From Thauera sp. (lineage in GTDB: Bacteria; Pseudomonadota; Gammaproteobacteria; Burkholderiales; Rhodocyclaceae), in assembly GCA_017302295.1 (NCBI GenBank), contig JAFLDS010000004.1, positions 1-64,000 of the forward strand: a stretch of 64,000 nt of DNA, in the 5' to 3' direction. Shown here piece by piece: positions 18,913 through 30,476 of the stretch. The notes below the pieces were generated by a model. The model made no database searches and was not told the origin of the DNA. It saw only the letters and a list, made by a program, of their open reading frames with translations. Made by a program: the position numbers and the translations under genes. Every line of letters starts with the position of its first letter. The stretch's first letter is position 1.

Positions 18913-19647
18913 TCAGAAGTCGCCCCAGCGTGCCTGCAATACCGCGATCGCCGCAAGGCCGGCCGTCTCGGTGCGCAGCACGCGCGGACCGAGACCGACC
19001 GCAATGCAGCCCGCCTCGCGGCATGCCGCCAACTCCTGGTCAGTCCATCCGCCTTCTGGCCCGATCATGACCTGCACCTCGGCGTCGGGCCGCGGACCGA
19101 CGCCGAAACCCTGCCGCTCCGATCCGACCGCCCCTGGTGCCAGCACGTAACGGAGCGCGCTGCCGCCGCGCCCCAGCCAGTCGGCAAGAGAAATCGGCGC
19201 ACCGACCTCCGGCACGCGGTCGCGCCCGCACTGCTCGCAGGCCGACACAGCAATCTGACGCCAATGTGCAACGCGCTTGTCCAGCCGCTCGCCGGAGAGG
19301 CGCAACACCGAGCGCTCGGCCTGTATCGGCTGCACCGCGGCCACGCCAAGTTCTACCGCCTTCTGCACCACCCAGTCCATCTTGTCGCCGGTCGCCAGCG
19401 CCTGCACCAGCACTACGCGCAAGGGCGACTCGCGCAAGGGCACGCGACGGCCGAGCAGCACCGCAGACGCCGCCTTGCCGCGCACCACGAGGCGCGCATC
19501 GACCTCGCCACCGCGCCCGTCGAACAGCACCACGGCCTCTCCATCGGAGAGGCGCAACACCCGCAGCGCGTGGTGCGCCACCGAATCCGGCAGGGGAATC
19601 TCGCCCTCGTCCGGCAGCGGGCCGGGGCAATGGAAGCGTGAAATCAT
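18913..19647 (-). CDS. rsmE: 16S rRNA (uracil(1498)-N(3))-methyltransferase
   Basis: The 244-residue SPOUT enzyme has an N-terminal PUA-like domain and the C-terminal knot with IGPEGGWTDQEL, LGPRVLRTETA and the QKAVELGV helix. RsmE methylates U1498 of 16S rRNA in the 30S subunit, using SAM. The start ATG 19647 (MISRFHCPG) is preferred to a longer open frame. It is divergent from the phosphatase-prk pair. Confidence 0.95.
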   Translation of the reverse strand: MISRFHCPGPLPDEGEIPLPDSVAHHALRVLRLSDGEAVVLFDGRGGEVDARLVVRGKAASAVLLGRRVPLRESPLRVVLVQALATGDKMDWVVQKAVELGVAAVQPIQAERSVLRLSGERLDKRVAHWRQIAVSACEQCGRDRVPEVGAPISLADWLGRGGSALRYVLAPGAVGSERQGFGVGPRPDAEVQVMIGPEGGWTDQELAACREAGCIAVGLGPRVLRTETAGLAAIAVLQARWGDF

Positions 19648-19820
19648 CGTAAGATTATAGGCCGCACACCGCGCACGCACGGCATGTCCACCGCATGCTC
19701 AGCCGTTCCGCTCGCCGCCGGCAGCACGAGCGCTGAACGCGAGCGGCGAGCAATGCAGCCAGGCCTCCCCGAGTGCGATCGGAAACGGGCGGCCTGAGCA
19801 AGACGATCGAGGAGCCTGAA

Positions 19821-20630
19821 ATGAGCAGTGCCGCCAGCCGCCTTACCCAGGCGCAAGCGCTCGAGTCCCTGGTGCGCAACATCGCGCGCGACGAAATCCT
19901 GCCGCGCTACCTGAAGTCCGCGCGCAATCGAAAGAGCGACGGTTCGCTGTTCACCGAGGCCGACCTCGCCTCGCAGGCGCGCTTCACCGACGCCTTGCCG
20001 ACGCTCATGCCCGGCGCGGTGCTGGGCGAAGAGATGAATGCAGCGGAGCAGGCCCGGTTGTGGGCGGAAGGACGCGACGGCCTGTGGTGCATCGACCCGA
20101 TCGACGGCACCACCAACTTTGCCAACGGCATCCCTTTTTTCGCGGTATCGATCGCCTATCTTGTCGGCCACCAGCCCCAGTTCGGCGTCGTCTACAACCC
20201 GGTGACCGACGAGGCCTTCTATGCTGCGCGGGGTGCCGGCGCCTTCCTCAACGGCAGCGCCCTGCCCTTGCGCGCAGCGGCCCCGAGCATGGGCGACGCG
20301 GTCGCCGGCGTCGACTTCAAGCGCATCAGCAATCGACTCGCTGATGAGCTCGCGGTGCGCCCGCCCTACTACTCACAGCGCAACTTCGGTTCGAGCGCGC
20401 TGGAATGGTGCTTCGTCGCTGCGGGTCGGCTCGATGTCTATCTGCATGGCGGGCAGATGCTCTGGGACTACGCCGCCGGCGCCCTGATCCTGGCCGAGGC
20501 GGGCGGTGCCGCCGCCGCGCTCGACGGCGGCACCTTGATGGCCGGCCCGGCGGTGAAGCGCGGCGTCATCGCCGCGGCGACCCCATCGTTGTTTGCCGAT
20601 TGGTCCGCCTGGCTCAAGGGCCGTTCCTGA
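19821..20630 (+). CDS. Inositol monophosphatase-family phosphatase
   Basis: The 269-residue protein has the IMPase motifs GEEMN (metal), WCIDPIDGTTNFANGIPFFAVSIAY (catalytic metal site) and the C-terminal WDYAAGALILAEAGG. The family includes inositol, histidinol, PAPS and fructose bisphosphatases. Its spacing of 16 bases before a phosphoribulokinase suggests a sugar (bis)phosphate substrate, possibly fructose- or sedoheptulose-bisphosphate, but sequence alone does not prove it. A GAGGA site precedes ATG 19821. Confidence 0.85.
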   Translation: MSSAASRLTQAQALESLVRNIARDEILPRYLKSARNRKSDGSLFTEADLASQARFTDALPTLMPGAVLGEEMNAAEQARLWAEGRDGLWCIDPIDGTTNFANGIPFFAVSIAYLVGHQPQFGVVYNPVTDEAFYAARGAGAFLNGSALPLRAAAPSMGDAVAGVDFKRISNRLADELAVRPPYYSQRNFGSSALEWCFVAAGRLDVYLHGGQMLWDYAAGALILAEAGGAAAALDGGTLMAGPAVKRGVIAAATPSLFADWSAWLKGRS

Positions 20631-20646
20631 ACGAGGAGTCAGAGCC

Positions 20647-21522
20647 ATGTCGACGAGACACCCCATCATCGCGGTGACCGGCTCCTCGGGCGCCGGCACG
20701 ACGACGGTCAAGCACACCTTCGAGGCGATCTTCCACCGTGAGCACGTCAACGCCGCCATCGTCGAGGGCGACAGTTTTCACCGCTACACCCGCAGCGAGA
20801 TGAAGGCGCTCATCGAGGATGCCGAGCGTGTGGGCCAGCGCGGCATCAGCCACTTCGGCCCCGAAGCCAACCTGCTCGACGAACTCGAGGCACTGTTTCG
20901 CGGCTACGGCGAATCGGGCGTCGGCCGGCGGCGGCACTACATCCATTTCGAGCACGAGGCGGCCATCTGGAATCTTCCGCAGGGCAGCTTCACACCCTGG
21001 GAAGACCTGCCCGTCGGCACCGACTGCCTGTTCTACGAAGGCCTGCATGGCGCGATCGTGGCCGGCGGCGTGGATGTCACCCGCCACGTCGATCTGCTGA
21101 TCGGGGTCGTGCCGGTGGTGAATCTCGAATGGATCCAGAAACTGCATCGCGACCGCCGCACCCGCGGCTACTCGACCGAGGCGGTCACCGACACCATCCT
21201 GCGCCGCATGCACGACTACGTGCATTACATCGTGCCGCAGTTCTCCCGCACCCACATCAACTTCCAGCGTGTGCCGATCGTGGACACGTCGAACCCGTTC
21301 ATCACGCGCGAGGTCCCGACGCCCGACGAATCCATGGTGGTGATCCGCTTCCGCGACCCGCGCGGCGTCGACTTCCCCTACCTGTTGCGCATGATTCACG
21401 ACTCGTTCATGAGCCGCGCCAACACCATCGTCATCCCCGGCGGCAAGCTCGACCTTGCCATGCAGCTGATCCTCACGCCGACCATCTGGAAGCTCATGGA
21501 GCAGCGCCGGCAGTGCATCTGA
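20647..21522 (+). CDS. prk: Phosphoribulokinase, copy 1
   Basis: This 291-residue class I (octameric, proteobacterial) phosphoribulokinase has P-loop GSSGAGTTT at residues 12-20, IVEGDSFHRY, FYEGLHGAI, and ILRRMHDYVHYI. It phosphorylates ribulose-5-phosphate to ribulose-1,5-bisphosphate. It is the second prk of the window. The other (46364-47245) lies in the cbb operon and is clearly similar but not identical. Its neighbours are an IMPase-type phosphatase and, downstream, tkt-gap-pgk rather than RuBisCO. Confidence 0.95.
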   Translation: MSTRHPIIAVTGSSGAGTTTVKHTFEAIFHREHVNAAIVEGDSFHRYTRSEMKALIEDAERVGQRGISHFGPEANLLDELEALFRGYGESGVGRRRHYIHFEHEAAIWNLPQGSFTPWEDLPVGTDCLFYEGLHGAIVAGGVDVTRHVDLLIGVVPVVNLEWIQKLHRDRRTRGYSTEAVTDTILRRMHDYVHYIVPQFSRTHINFQRVPIVDTSNPFITREVPTPDESMVVIRFRDPRGVDFPYLLRMIHDSFMSRANTIVIPGGKLDLAMQLILTPTIWKLMEQRRQCI

Positions 21523-21534
21523 GCGCCCGAGCGC

Positions 21535-21813
21535 TCAGCCGTGGTCGGCCTCGTAGCTGGCCAGCGTGACGCCGGCCTGGGCGAGGAATTCGCGCAGATG
21601 CTTGATGTCCTGCTTCGCGCAGGTGCTGCTGTTGTGCGGGTGATGCAGGAAGACCTCAACCCGGTTCAGCACGGCTCGAAAGCGCGCGCCATGGGCCGGT
21701 TCGAGCGTGGCGCCGAGGTGGTTGAGCAGCGACTCGACTTCGCGCCAGTGGATGTTGGCGCTGGGCGGATCCTGGTAGATCGCCCGCAGCAGGCTGAGGT
21801 GCTTGTGGCTCAT
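21535..21813 (-). CDS. Solitary HicA-like domain protein
   Basis: This 92-residue protein has a HicA-like double-stranded-RNA-binding fold pattern: REVESLLNHLGA at the start, VEVFLHHPH around the position of the catalytic histidine, and DIKHLREFLAQAGV at the end. HicA toxins cleave mRNA, but here no hicB partner lies on either side. Such solitary homologues are common and may not be toxins. The start is ATG 21813. It is convergent with prk, with 12 bases between stops. Confidence 0.7.
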   Translation of the reverse strand: MSHKHLSLLRAIYQDPPSANIHWREVESLLNHLGATLEPAHGARFRAVLNRVEVFLHHPHNSSTCAKQDIKHLREFLAQAGVTLASYEADHG

Positions 21814-22011
21814 GATTCCTCCGGTCGTAGGCGGACGCCGCCCGGTCATGGCGGGGCATGACGCGCTTTTGCGCCGCAATTATCGCACCGCCCGGCATGG
21901 TCCGGCGCATGCGGCGGCGGCACCGTCACCGCCGCCGTTCTACCAAACACCCGCGCAATCAAGGATAATTCGCGCTTTAGCTCTCTGGCCCCGCTTCGGC
22001 CCCCAAAGCCC

Positions 22012-24027
22012 ATGTCGTCTTCGTGCGTTGTCCAAGCCCCCGTCTTCAACCCGATCACCGGCGCGATCCGCGCACTGGCCATGGATGCCGTGCAGCAGGC
22101 CAACTCCGGCCACCCCGGCGCACCCATGGGCATGGCGGAAATCGCCGAAGTGGTGTGGCGCCGCCACCTCAGGCACAACCCGGCCAACCCGAAATGGCCC
22201 GGCCGCGACCGCTTCGTACTCTCCAATGGCCACGGCTCGATGCTTCTTTACGCGCTGCTGCACCTGACCGGCTACGACCTGCCGATCGAGGAGCTCAAGC
22301 GCTTCCGTCAATTGCACAGCAAGACGCCGGGCCACCCGGAATACGGCTACGCGCCCGGCATCGAAACCACCACGGGCCCGCTCGGCCAGGGCATCAGCAA
22401 CGCAGTGGGCATGGCGCTGGCCGAGAAGGTGCTGGCCGCCGAGTTCAACCGCCCCGGCCACACCGTGGTCGACCACCGCACCTGGGTCTTCCTCGGTGAC
22501 GGCTGCCTGATGGAAGGCATCTCGCACGAAGCCTGTTCGCTCGCCGGCACCTGGGGCCTCGGCAAGCTGACCGCCTTCTACGACGACAATGGCATCTCGA
22601 TCGACGGCCACGTCGAAGGCTGGTTCACCGACGATACGCCGAAGCGTTTCGAGGCCTATGGCTGGCAGGTGATCCGCGACGTGCAGGGCCACGATGCGGA
22701 CGCGATCGAAGCCGCCATCGAACAGGCCAAGGCCGACACCACTCGCCCGACGCTGATCTGCTGCAAGACGGTGATCGGCGCCGGCGCCCCGAACAAGCAA
22801 GGCAGCCACGATGTTCACGGCGCACCGCTGGGCGCCGCCGAGATCGAGGCCGCCCGCGCCCACATCGGCTGGACGCACCCGCCCTTCCACATCCCGGCCG
22901 ACGTCTACGCCGCCTGGAACGCGCGCGCCAATGGCGGCGTGCTCGAAGCGAACTGGAACGCCAAGTTCGCCGCCTACCAGGCCGCCTTCCCCGAACTGGC
23001 CGCCGAGTTCAAGCGCCGCGTGATCGACAACGAACTGCCGGCCGACTGGTCGCAGCATGTCGAAGCCGTGCTGGCGAAGATCGCCGACAAGGCCGAGACC
23101 ATCGCCACGCGCAAGGCCAGCCAGAACGCGATCGAAGCCTTCGCGCCCAAGCTGCCCGAACTGATCGGTGGCTCTGCCGACCTCGCCGGCTCCAACCTCA
23201 CCCTGTGGTCGGGCGCGAAGGGCGTCAGCAAGACCGAAGGCGGCAACTACATCTATTACGGCGTGCGCGAGTTCGGCATGGCGGCCATCGCCAACGGCAT
23301 CGCGCTGCACGGCGGTCTGATCCCCTACACCGCCACCTTCCTGATGTTCAGCGAATACGCGCGCAACGCCCTGCGCATGGCCGCGCTGATGAAGCTGCGC
23401 CAGGTGTTCGTGTTCACCCACGATTCGATCGGCCTCGGCGAGGACGGGCCCACCCACCAGCCGGTGGAGCAGACCGCCACGCTGCGTCTGATCCCCAACA
23501 TGGACGTCTGGCGCCCCTGCGACACCACCGAATCGGCGGTCGCCTGGGCGAGCGCGATCGAGCGCAAGACCGGTCCGTCGTCGCTGTGCTTCTCGCGCCA
23601 GAACCTGCCCTTCCAGGCGCGCACGGCGGAGCAGGTCGCGGCGATCCGCAAGGGCGGCTACGTGCTGTCCGAAGCTGCAGGTCAGGCGCAAGCGGTGATC
23701 ATCGCCACCGGCTCCGAAGTCGCGCTCGCCATGGCGGCGCAGAAGGCGCTGGCCGACGAAGGCATCGCGGTGCGCGTCGTATCCATGCCCTCGACCAACG
23801 TCTTCGAGCGCCAGGATGCGGCGTACAAGGCGAGTGTGCTGCCTGCCGGCCTGCGGCGTGTTGCGGTCGAGGCGGGTGCGACCGACGGCTGGTACAAGTA
23901 CGTCGGGCTCGAAGGCCGCGTGATCGGCATCGACCGCTTCGGCGAGTCGGCGCCGGCGGGCGAGCTGTTCAAGTATTTCGGCATCACCGCGGATGCGGTG
24001 GTGCAGGCAGTGAAAGCGGTGCTCTGA
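22012..24027 (+). CDS. tkt: Transketolase
   Basis: The 671-residue thiamine diphosphate enzyme moves two-carbon ketol units between sugar phosphates in the pentose phosphate and Calvin pathways. It has [13 protein letters not shown], the ThDP site [13 protein letters not shown]...NGISIDG, and the second-half motifs [13 protein letters not shown] and [16 protein letters not shown]. The N-terminal 10 residues are not conserved. It is the only transketolase in the window, so it must also serve the cbb operon. It heads a tkt-gap-pgk cluster. Confidence 0.97.
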   Translation: MSSSCVVQAPVFNPITGAIRALAMDAVQQANSGHPGAPMGMAEIAEVVWRRHLRHNPANPKWPGRDRFVLSNGHGSMLLYALLHLTGYDLPIEELKRFRQLHSKTPGHPEYGYAPGIETTTGPLGQGISNAVGMALAEKVLAAEFNRPGHTVVDHRTWVFLGDGCLMEGISHEACSLAGTWGLGKLTAFYDDNGISIDGHVEGWFTDDTPKRFEAYGWQVIRDVQGHDADAIEAAIEQAKADTTRPTLICCKTVIGAGAPNKQGSHDVHGAPLGAAEIEAARAHIGWTHPPFHIPADVYAAWNARANGGVLEANWNAKFAAYQAAFPELAAEFKRRVIDNELPADWSQHVEAVLAKIADKAETIATRKASQNAIEAFAPKLPELIGGSADLAGSNLTLWSGAKGVSKTEGGNYIYYGVREFGMAAIANGIALHGGLIPYTATFLMFSEYARNALRMAALMKLRQVFVFTHDSIGLGEDGPTHQPVEQTATLRLIPNMDVWRPCDTTESAVAWASAIERKTGPSSLCFSRQNLPFQARTAEQVAAIRKGGYVLSEAAGQAQAVIIATGSEVALAMAAQKALADEGIAVRVVSMPSTNVFERQDAAYKASVLPAGLRRVAVEAGATDGWYKYVGLEGRVIGIDRFGESAPAGELFKYFGITADAVVQAVKAVL

Positions 24028-24040
24028 CGAGGACCTGGCG

Positions 24041-24071
24041 CGGGAGCGGCTCCGGAGACGGACCGCTCCCG
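24041..24071 (+). repeat. Hairpin between tkt and gap
   Basis: A perfect 9-bp stem (24041-24049 with 24063-24071) encloses 13 bases and has no T-tract after it. It could be an mRNA processing or stability hairpin that lets gap be expressed differently from tkt. Confidence 0.55.
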
Positions 24072-24160
24072 TTGCACATCAGGACGCAATCCGGCGCGGG
24101 CCGGCAGGGCACCAGCAACAAACACCCGGTTTTTCACCGTTATCTCAGGGAGAAGCATCG

Positions 24161-25189
<1,029 letters not shown>

Positions 25190-25258
25190 GCCGGCCCAGC
25201 AGTTGCAAACCCTCTACGCCCTGCCCCGCAGGGCGTTTTCACGAGACCGAAGCGAATC

Positions 25259-26443
25259 ATGCAAGTCAAGAAACTCACCGACCTCGACGTGCGCGGCAAG
25301 AAGGTGTTCATCCGCGCCGACCTCAACGTGCCGCAGGACGACGCCGGCAACATCACCGAGGACACCCGCATCCGCGCGTCCATCCCGTCCATCCGCTACT
25401 GCCTCGACAACGGCGCCGCGGTCATGGTCACCTCCCACCTCGGCCGTCCGACCGAAGGCGAGCTGCGCGCCGAAGACTCGCTGATGCCGGTCGCGGTGCG
25501 TCTCGGCCAGCTGCTCGACAAGCCGGTGCGCCTGATCGCGAGCTGGGTGGACGGCGGCTTCGAGGTCAAGCCGGGCGAAGTGGTGCTGCTGGAGAACTGC
25601 CGCTGCAACAAGGGCGAGAAGAAGGACAACGAAGAGCTGTCGAAGAAGATGGCCGCGCTGTGCGACGTCTATGTCAACGACGCCTTCGGCACCGCCCACC
25701 GCGCCGAAGCCACCACCCACGGCATCGCCCGCTTCGCCCCGGTGGCCTGCGCCGGCATCCTGATGGGCGCCGAGATCGACGCGCTGTCGAAGGCCCTGCA
25801 CAGCCCGGCGCGACCGCTGGTCGCCATCGTCGGCGGCGCCAAGGTGTCGACCAAGCTGACCATCCTGAAGACCCTGGCCGAGAAGGTCGACCAGCTCATC
25901 GTCGGCGGCGGCATCGCCAACACCTTCCTGCTCGCGGCCGGCAAGCGCATCGGCGAGTCGCTCGCCGAGCCCGAGATGGTGCGTGAGGCTCAGCAGGTCA
26001 TGGACATCATGAAGGCGCGCGGCGCCGAAGTGCCGCTGCCCACCGACGTGGTGGTGGCCGACGAAGTGTCGGCGCTGGCGCGCGCCAACCGCATCTCGGT
26101 GGATGAAGTCGGCCCCCACGACCGCATCCTCGACTTCGGTCCGAAGAGCTCGGCCAAGCTCGCCGACATCATCGCCCACGCCGGCACCATCGTCTGGAAC
26201 GGCCCGGTCGGCGTGTTCGAGCACGCCCAGTTCGCCGGCGGCACCAAGATGATGGCCTCGGCCATCGCGCACTCGGAAGCCTTCTCGATCGCCGGCGGCG
26301 GCGACACCCTGGCGGCCATTGCCAAGTTCCACATCGCCGACGACGTCGGCTACATCTCCACCGGCGGCGGCGCCTTCCTCGAGTTCCTCGAAGGCAAGAC
26401 CCTGCCGGCGATCGCGGCGCTGGAAGCGCGCTTCAACGACTGA
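25259..26443 (+). CDS. pgk: Phosphoglycerate kinase, copy 1
   Basis: This 394-residue enzyme has [11 protein letters not shown], the MVTSHLGRP substrate site, [13 protein letters not shown], and the C-terminal nucleotide site [12 protein letters not shown]. It interconverts 1,3-bisphosphoglycerate and 3-phosphoglycerate with ADP/ATP. It ends the tkt-gap-pgk transcript at a strong terminator. A second pgk in the cbb operon (47633-48871) is a diverged paralogue. Confidence 0.97.
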   Translation: MQVKKLTDLDVRGKKVFIRADLNVPQDDAGNITEDTRIRASIPSIRYCLDNGAAVMVTSHLGRPTEGELRAEDSLMPVAVRLGQLLDKPVRLIASWVDGGFEVKPGEVVLLENCRCNKGEKKDNEELSKKMAALCDVYVNDAFGTAHRAEATTHGIARFAPVACAGILMGAEIDALSKALHSPARPLVAIVGGAKVSTKLTILKTLAEKVDQLIVGGGIANTFLLAAGKRIGESLAEPEMVREAQQVMDIMKARGAEVPLPTDVVVADEVSALARANRISVDEVGPHDRILDFGPKSSAKLADIIAHAGTIVWNGPVGVFEHAQFAGGTKMMASAIAHSEAFSIAGGGDTLAAIAKFHIADDVGYISTGGGAFLEFLEGKTLPAIAALEARFND

Positions 26444-26467
26444 GGCCGCGCAAGCCGCAAGAGCAAC

Positions 26468-26500
26468 AACGGCTACCGATGCGGTAGCCGTTTTTCTTTT
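26468..26500 (+). terminator. Intrinsic terminator after pgk
   Basis: A perfect 11-bp stem (26468-26478 with 26482-26492) closes a three-base loop and is followed by TTTCTTTT. It ends the tkt-gap-pgk transcript. Confidence 0.95.
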
Positions 26501-26627
26501 GGGGACTCCAGCACGGCGATCGCCGCGCTGCGCGCCCGACAGGCCTGCACTTTCGTCCCGGCGCGGGGATAATGTCGTGAAGATGGCGAAAGCCAGACAT
26601 GCACCCAGAATCTTCACGGTACCCGCC

Positions 26628-27692
26628 ATGAGAACCGAACTGAAGACCAGGCTGGCGTGGGTCGCCGCCCTGGCCGTGATCATCGCCGCGGCAGCGTGGC
26701 AGTGGCTGAAACCCGCGGCGGACGACGGCAGCTTCGTGCGTGGCAATGGCCGCATCGAGGCCACCGAGGTCGATGTCGCGGCCAAGGCCGCCGGGCGCGT
26801 CGCAGATATCGCGGTGAACGAAGGCGACTTCGTGAGCCAGAACGACGTCATCGCGCGCATGGACACGAAGGCGATCGAAGCGCAGCTCGCACAGGCACAG
26901 GCACAGGCAGCCAACGCCCGCAGCGCGCACGAGACTGCCCGCGCCCAGGTCGCACAACGCAAGGCCGACGCGGTGATGGCCGAAGCGGTGCTGACGCAGC
27001 GCCAGTCCGAGCTCGACGTGGCACGCAAGACCCACGCACGCTCGCAGTCGTTGCTGAAGGACCATGCGATCTCCGACCAGCAGGCGGACGAGAATGCCGC
27101 CCGCGCCCGCAATGCCGACGCCAATGTCGCCGTCGCCCGGGCGCAGATCCTCGCCGCGCGCGCGGCGATCACCGCGGCCGAAGCGCAGGTCGCCCAGGCG
27201 CAAGCCGGTATCGAGGCCGCCGATGCGGTGGTCGCCCGCCTGCGCACCGAGATCGAGGACGGCTTGCTGCGCGCGCCGCGCAGCGGTCGCGTGCAATACC
27301 GCGTCGTGCAGCCTGGAGAGGTGGTGGCCGGGGGCGGCAAGGTAGTGAGCCTGATCGACATCGGCGATGTTTACATGACCTTCTTCCTGCCCGAGGTCGC
27401 GGCCGGCCGGGTCGCACTTGGCACCGAGGCGCGCATCGTCCTCGACGCCGCCCGGCATTACGTCATCCCGGCGCAGGTGTCCTATGTCGCCAGCGTGGCG
27501 CAGTTCACGCCGAAGACGGTCGAGACGCAGAGCGAACGGCAGAAAATGGTGTTCCGCGTGAAGGCACGCATCGATCCCGAGCTGCTGGCCAAGTACCCCG
27601 AGCAGGTCAAGACCGGCCTGCCGGGCATGGCCCATGTGCGTCTGAATGCCGACAAGCCCTGGCCGGACGGGTTGCAGCTGAGGTTGCCGTGA
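26628..27692 (+). CDS. HlyD-family membrane fusion protein (YhiI-like)
   Basis: This 354-residue periplasmic adaptor has one N-terminal membrane segment (about residues 9-24), a lipoyl-like half ([17 protein letters not shown]), a long alanine/glutamine coiled coil (about 85-215) and a beta-barrel half ([22 protein letters not shown]). It links an inner-membrane ABC exporter to the outer membrane. The start at ATG 26628 directly precedes the membrane helix; ATG 26583 is an alternative. Its stop overlaps the GTG of the RbbA-like gene. Confidence 0.9.
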   Translation: MRTELKTRLAWVAALAVIIAAAAWQWLKPAADDGSFVRGNGRIEATEVDVAAKAAGRVADIAVNEGDFVSQNDVIARMDTKAIEAQLAQAQAQAANARSAHETARAQVAQRKADAVMAEAVLTQRQSELDVARKTHARSQSLLKDHAISDQQADENAARARNADANVAVARAQILAARAAITAAEAQVAQAQAGIEAADAVVARLRTEIEDGLLRAPRSGRVQYRVVQPGEVVAGGGKVVSLIDIGDVYMTFFLPEVAAGRVALGTEARIVLDAARHYVIPAQVSYVASVAQFTPKTVETQSERQKMVFRVKARIDPELLAKYPEQVKTGLPGMAHVRLNADKPWPDGLQLRLP

Positions 27693-30451
27693 TCGGCGAC
27701 GGCGCCGCCGAGCCGATCGTCCGCCTGTCGGGCGTGAGCCACCGCTACGGCGAGACGGCTGCGGCCGACGACGTCAGCCTGTCGATTCCGCGCGGGTGCA
27801 TGGTCGGCTTCATCGGACCGGACGGTGTCGGCAAGTCCACCTGGCTGGGGCTGATCGCCGGCGCACGCCGCATCCAGCGCGGCGCGGTCGAGGTGCTGGG
27901 CGGCGACATGGGCGGCGCCGCTCACCGCAGCGCGGTCTGCCCGCGCATCGCCTACATGCCGCAAGGCCTCGGCAAGAACCTTTACCCCACTCTGTCGGTA
28001 TTCGAGAACATCGACTTCTTCGGCCGGCTGTTCGGCCAGTCGCGCGCCGAGCGCGAGCGCCGCATCGCCGAGCTGCTCGAGGCGACCGGTCTGTCCGGGT
28101 TCGCCGAGCGTCCGGCAAGCAAGCTCTCCGGCGGCATGAAGCAGAAGCTCGGCCTGTGCTGCGCGCTGATCCACGACCCCGACCTGCTCATCCTCGACGA
28201 GCCGACGACCGGCGTCGATCCGCTGTCACGGCGCCAGTTCTGGGAGCTGATCGCGCGCATGCGCGCCCGTCGCGCCGGCATGAGCGTGCTGGTGGCCACC
28301 GCCTACATGGAGGAGGCCGAGCAGTACGACTGGCTGGTCGCGGTCGACGCCGGTCGCGTGCTGGCCACCGGCACGCCGTCCGAACTGCGCGTGCGCACCG
28401 GTTCGCAAACGCTGGAAGAAGCCTTCCTCGCGCTGCTCCCGCAGGCGCGGCGCGCGGGTCATCGCCGGCTTGCGATTCCGCCCTTGTCGCCGGGCGAAGT
28501 GGTGATCGAGGCGCAGCACCTGCAGATGCGCTTTGGCGACTTCATCGCCGTCGATGACGTCAACCTGCAGGTGCGCCGCGGCGAGATCTTCGGTTTTCTC
28601 GGCTCCAATGGCTGCGGCAAGTCGACCACGATGAAGATGCTGACCGGCCTGCTGCCGCCAAGCCGCGGCGAGGCGCGCCTGCTCGGCGCGGTGCTGGACG
28701 CGCGCAGCATCGACACCCGCCGGCGAGTGGGCTACATGTCGCAGTCCTTTTCGCTGTACGGCGAACTGTCGGTGCGGCGCAACCTCGCGCTGCATGCGCG
28801 CCTGTTCGACCTCCCTTTGGCCGAGGGCGAGGCACGCATCGCGGAGCTTGCCGAACGCTTCGGCCTTGGCGCGGTGATGGACGCACTGCCCGACGCCCTG
28901 CCGCTCGGCATGCGCCAGCGCCTGCAGCTCGCGGTGGCCGTGCTGCACCGCCCGGATGTGCTGATCCTCGACGAACCGACCTCCGGCGTCGATCCTGTCG
29001 CCCGCGACCAGTTCTGGGAGCTGATCATCGACCTGTCGCGACGCGACGGCGTGACGATCTTCATCACCACCCACTTCATGAACGAGGCCCAGCGTTGCGA
29101 TCGCATCTCGCTGATGCACGCCGGGAAGATCCTCGCCAGCGACACACCGGCCGCGCTGGTGGAGCAGCGTGGCGCCGCCAGCCTGGAAGAGGCCTTCGTC
29201 GGCTATCTTGCCGAAGCCAGTGGCGTGACGCTGCAGCCCCGAGACACCGTCGCCACGACCGCAAGCAGCGCCAGCGCGGCGTCCGGCGCGCCTGCCCCGC
29301 CGCCCGCGCGCCCCCGGGACGTGGCCCGCTTCAGCCTCACCCGGCTGCTCAGCTTCAGCGCCCGCGAGGCCACCGAACTGCGGCGCGACCCTTTCCGCCT
29401 CACGCTCGCCCTGCTGGGCAGCATCGTCCTGATGCTGGTGATGGGTTACGGCATCAGCATGGACGTGGAGGATCTCAGCTACGCGGTGCTCGATCGCGAC
29501 CGCAGCACTGCGAGCGAGAACTACACCCTGCGCCTTGCCGGCTCGCGCTACTTCTCCGAAAAGGCGCCGCTCGCGAGCCATGCGGACATTGACCAGCGCA
29601 TGCGCAGCGGCGAACTCGCGATGGCGCTGGAGATTCCGCCGGGCTTTGGCCGCGACCTTGCCCGTGGCGCAGCGCCCGAGATCGGCGTCTGGCTCGACGG
29701 CGCGATGCCGATGCGCGCCGAAGTCGCGCGCGGCTACATGCTCGGCCTGCATGCGCAGACGCTCAGCGAAGGCGTCGTGTCCGCCACCGGCACCCGACCC
29801 GCGCCTCTGGCCGACATTGCGGTGCGCTACCGCTACAACCCCGACATGGTCAGCCTCGTCGCCATGGTGCCGGCCGTCATCCCGATGCTGCTGGTGTTCA
29901 TTCCGTCCATGCTGACCGCGCTGGGCGTCGTGCGCGAAAAGGAGCTGGGCTCCATCCTCAACGTCTACACCACGCCCGTCACCAAGCTCGAATTCCTGCT
30001 CGGCAAGCAGCTGCCCTACATCGCCCTGTCGCTGTTCAACTTCACGCTGCTGTTCATTCTGGCGGTGACGCTGTTCGGCGTCCCGTTCAAGGGCAGCCTG
30101 CCGGCGCTCTGCGCCGGTGCCGTGCTGTACGTGACCGCCACCACCGGGCTGGGCCTGCTGATGTCGACGCTCACCGACAGCCAGGTCGCAGCGATGGCCG
30201 GCACATCCATCGGCACCTTGCTGCCGGCCATCCAGTTCTCCGGCATGCTGGATCCGGTGTCGTCGCTCGAAGGGGCGGGTGCGGTGATCGGCAAGCTCTA
30301 TCCGACCACCCACTTCCTCACCATCAGCCGCGGCACCTTCGCCAAGGCGCTGGACTTCGGCGACCTCGCCGGCGCCTTCATCCCGCTGCTGCTGGCCATC
30401 CCGGTGCTGACGCTGGCATCCGCCATGCTGCTACGAAAACAGGCCCGCTGA
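27689..30451 (+). CDS. RbbA-like fused ABC transporter (two ATPases plus permease)
   Basis: The 920-residue polypeptide joins two ABC ATPase domains and an ABC2-type membrane domain. The first ATPase has Walker [10 protein letters not shown], signature LSGGMKQK and Walker [13 protein letters not shown]. The second has Walker [10 protein letters not shown], Walker [13 protein letters not shown] and a degenerate signature LPLGMRQRL. The permease starts at about residue 560 and has six predicted helices. This is the architecture of E. coli RbbA (YhiH), with a similar length. With the YhiI- and YhhJ-like neighbours it should form an exporter of unknown substrate. A ribosome role, as claimed for RbbA, is not evident from sequence. 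Confidence 0.9.
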   Translation: MIGDGAAEPIVRLSGVSHRYGETAAADDVSLSIPRGCMVGFIGPDGVGKSTWLGLIAGARRIQRGAVEVLGGDMGGAAHRSAVCPRIAYMPQGLGKNLYPTLSVFENIDFFGRLFGQSRAERERRIAELLEATGLSGFAERPASKLSGGMKQKLGLCCALIHDPDLLILDEPTTGVDPLSRRQFWELIARMRARRAGMSVLVATAYMEEAEQYDWLVAVDAGRVLATGTPSELRVRTGSQTLEEAFLALLPQARRAGHRRLAIPPLSPGEVVIEAQHLQMRFGDFIAVDDVNLQVRRGEIFGFLGSNGCGKSTTMKMLTGLLPPSRGEARLLGAVLDARSIDTRRRVGYMSQSFSLYGELSVRRNLALHARLFDLPLAEGEARIAELAERFGLGAVMDALPDALPLGMRQRLQLAVAVLHRPDVLILDEPTSGVDPVARDQFWELIIDLSRRDGVTIFITTHFMNEAQRCDRISLMHAGKILASDTPAALVEQRGAASLEEAFVGYLAEASGVTLQPRDTVATTASSASAASGAPAPPPARPRDVARFSLTRLLSFSAREATELRRDPFRLTLALLGSIVLMLVMGYGISMDVEDLSYAVLDRDRSTASENYTLRLAGSRYFSEKAPLASHADIDQRMRSGELAMALEIPPGFGRDLARGAAPEIGVWLDGAMPMRAEVARGYMLGLHAQTLSEGVVSATGTRPAPLADIAVRYRYNPDMVSLVAMVPAVIPMLLVFIPSMLTALGVVREKELGSILNVYTTPVTKLEFLLGKQLPYIALSLFNFTLLFILAVTLFGVPFKGSLPALCAGAVLYVTATTGLGLLMSTLTDSQVAAMAGTSIGTLLPAIQFSGMLDPVSSLEGAGAVIGKLYPTTHFLTISRGTFAKALDFGDLAGAFIPLLLAIPVLTLASAMLLRKQAR

Positions 30452-30476
30452 CCGGCCCGCCAAGGATCGTCCCTCA

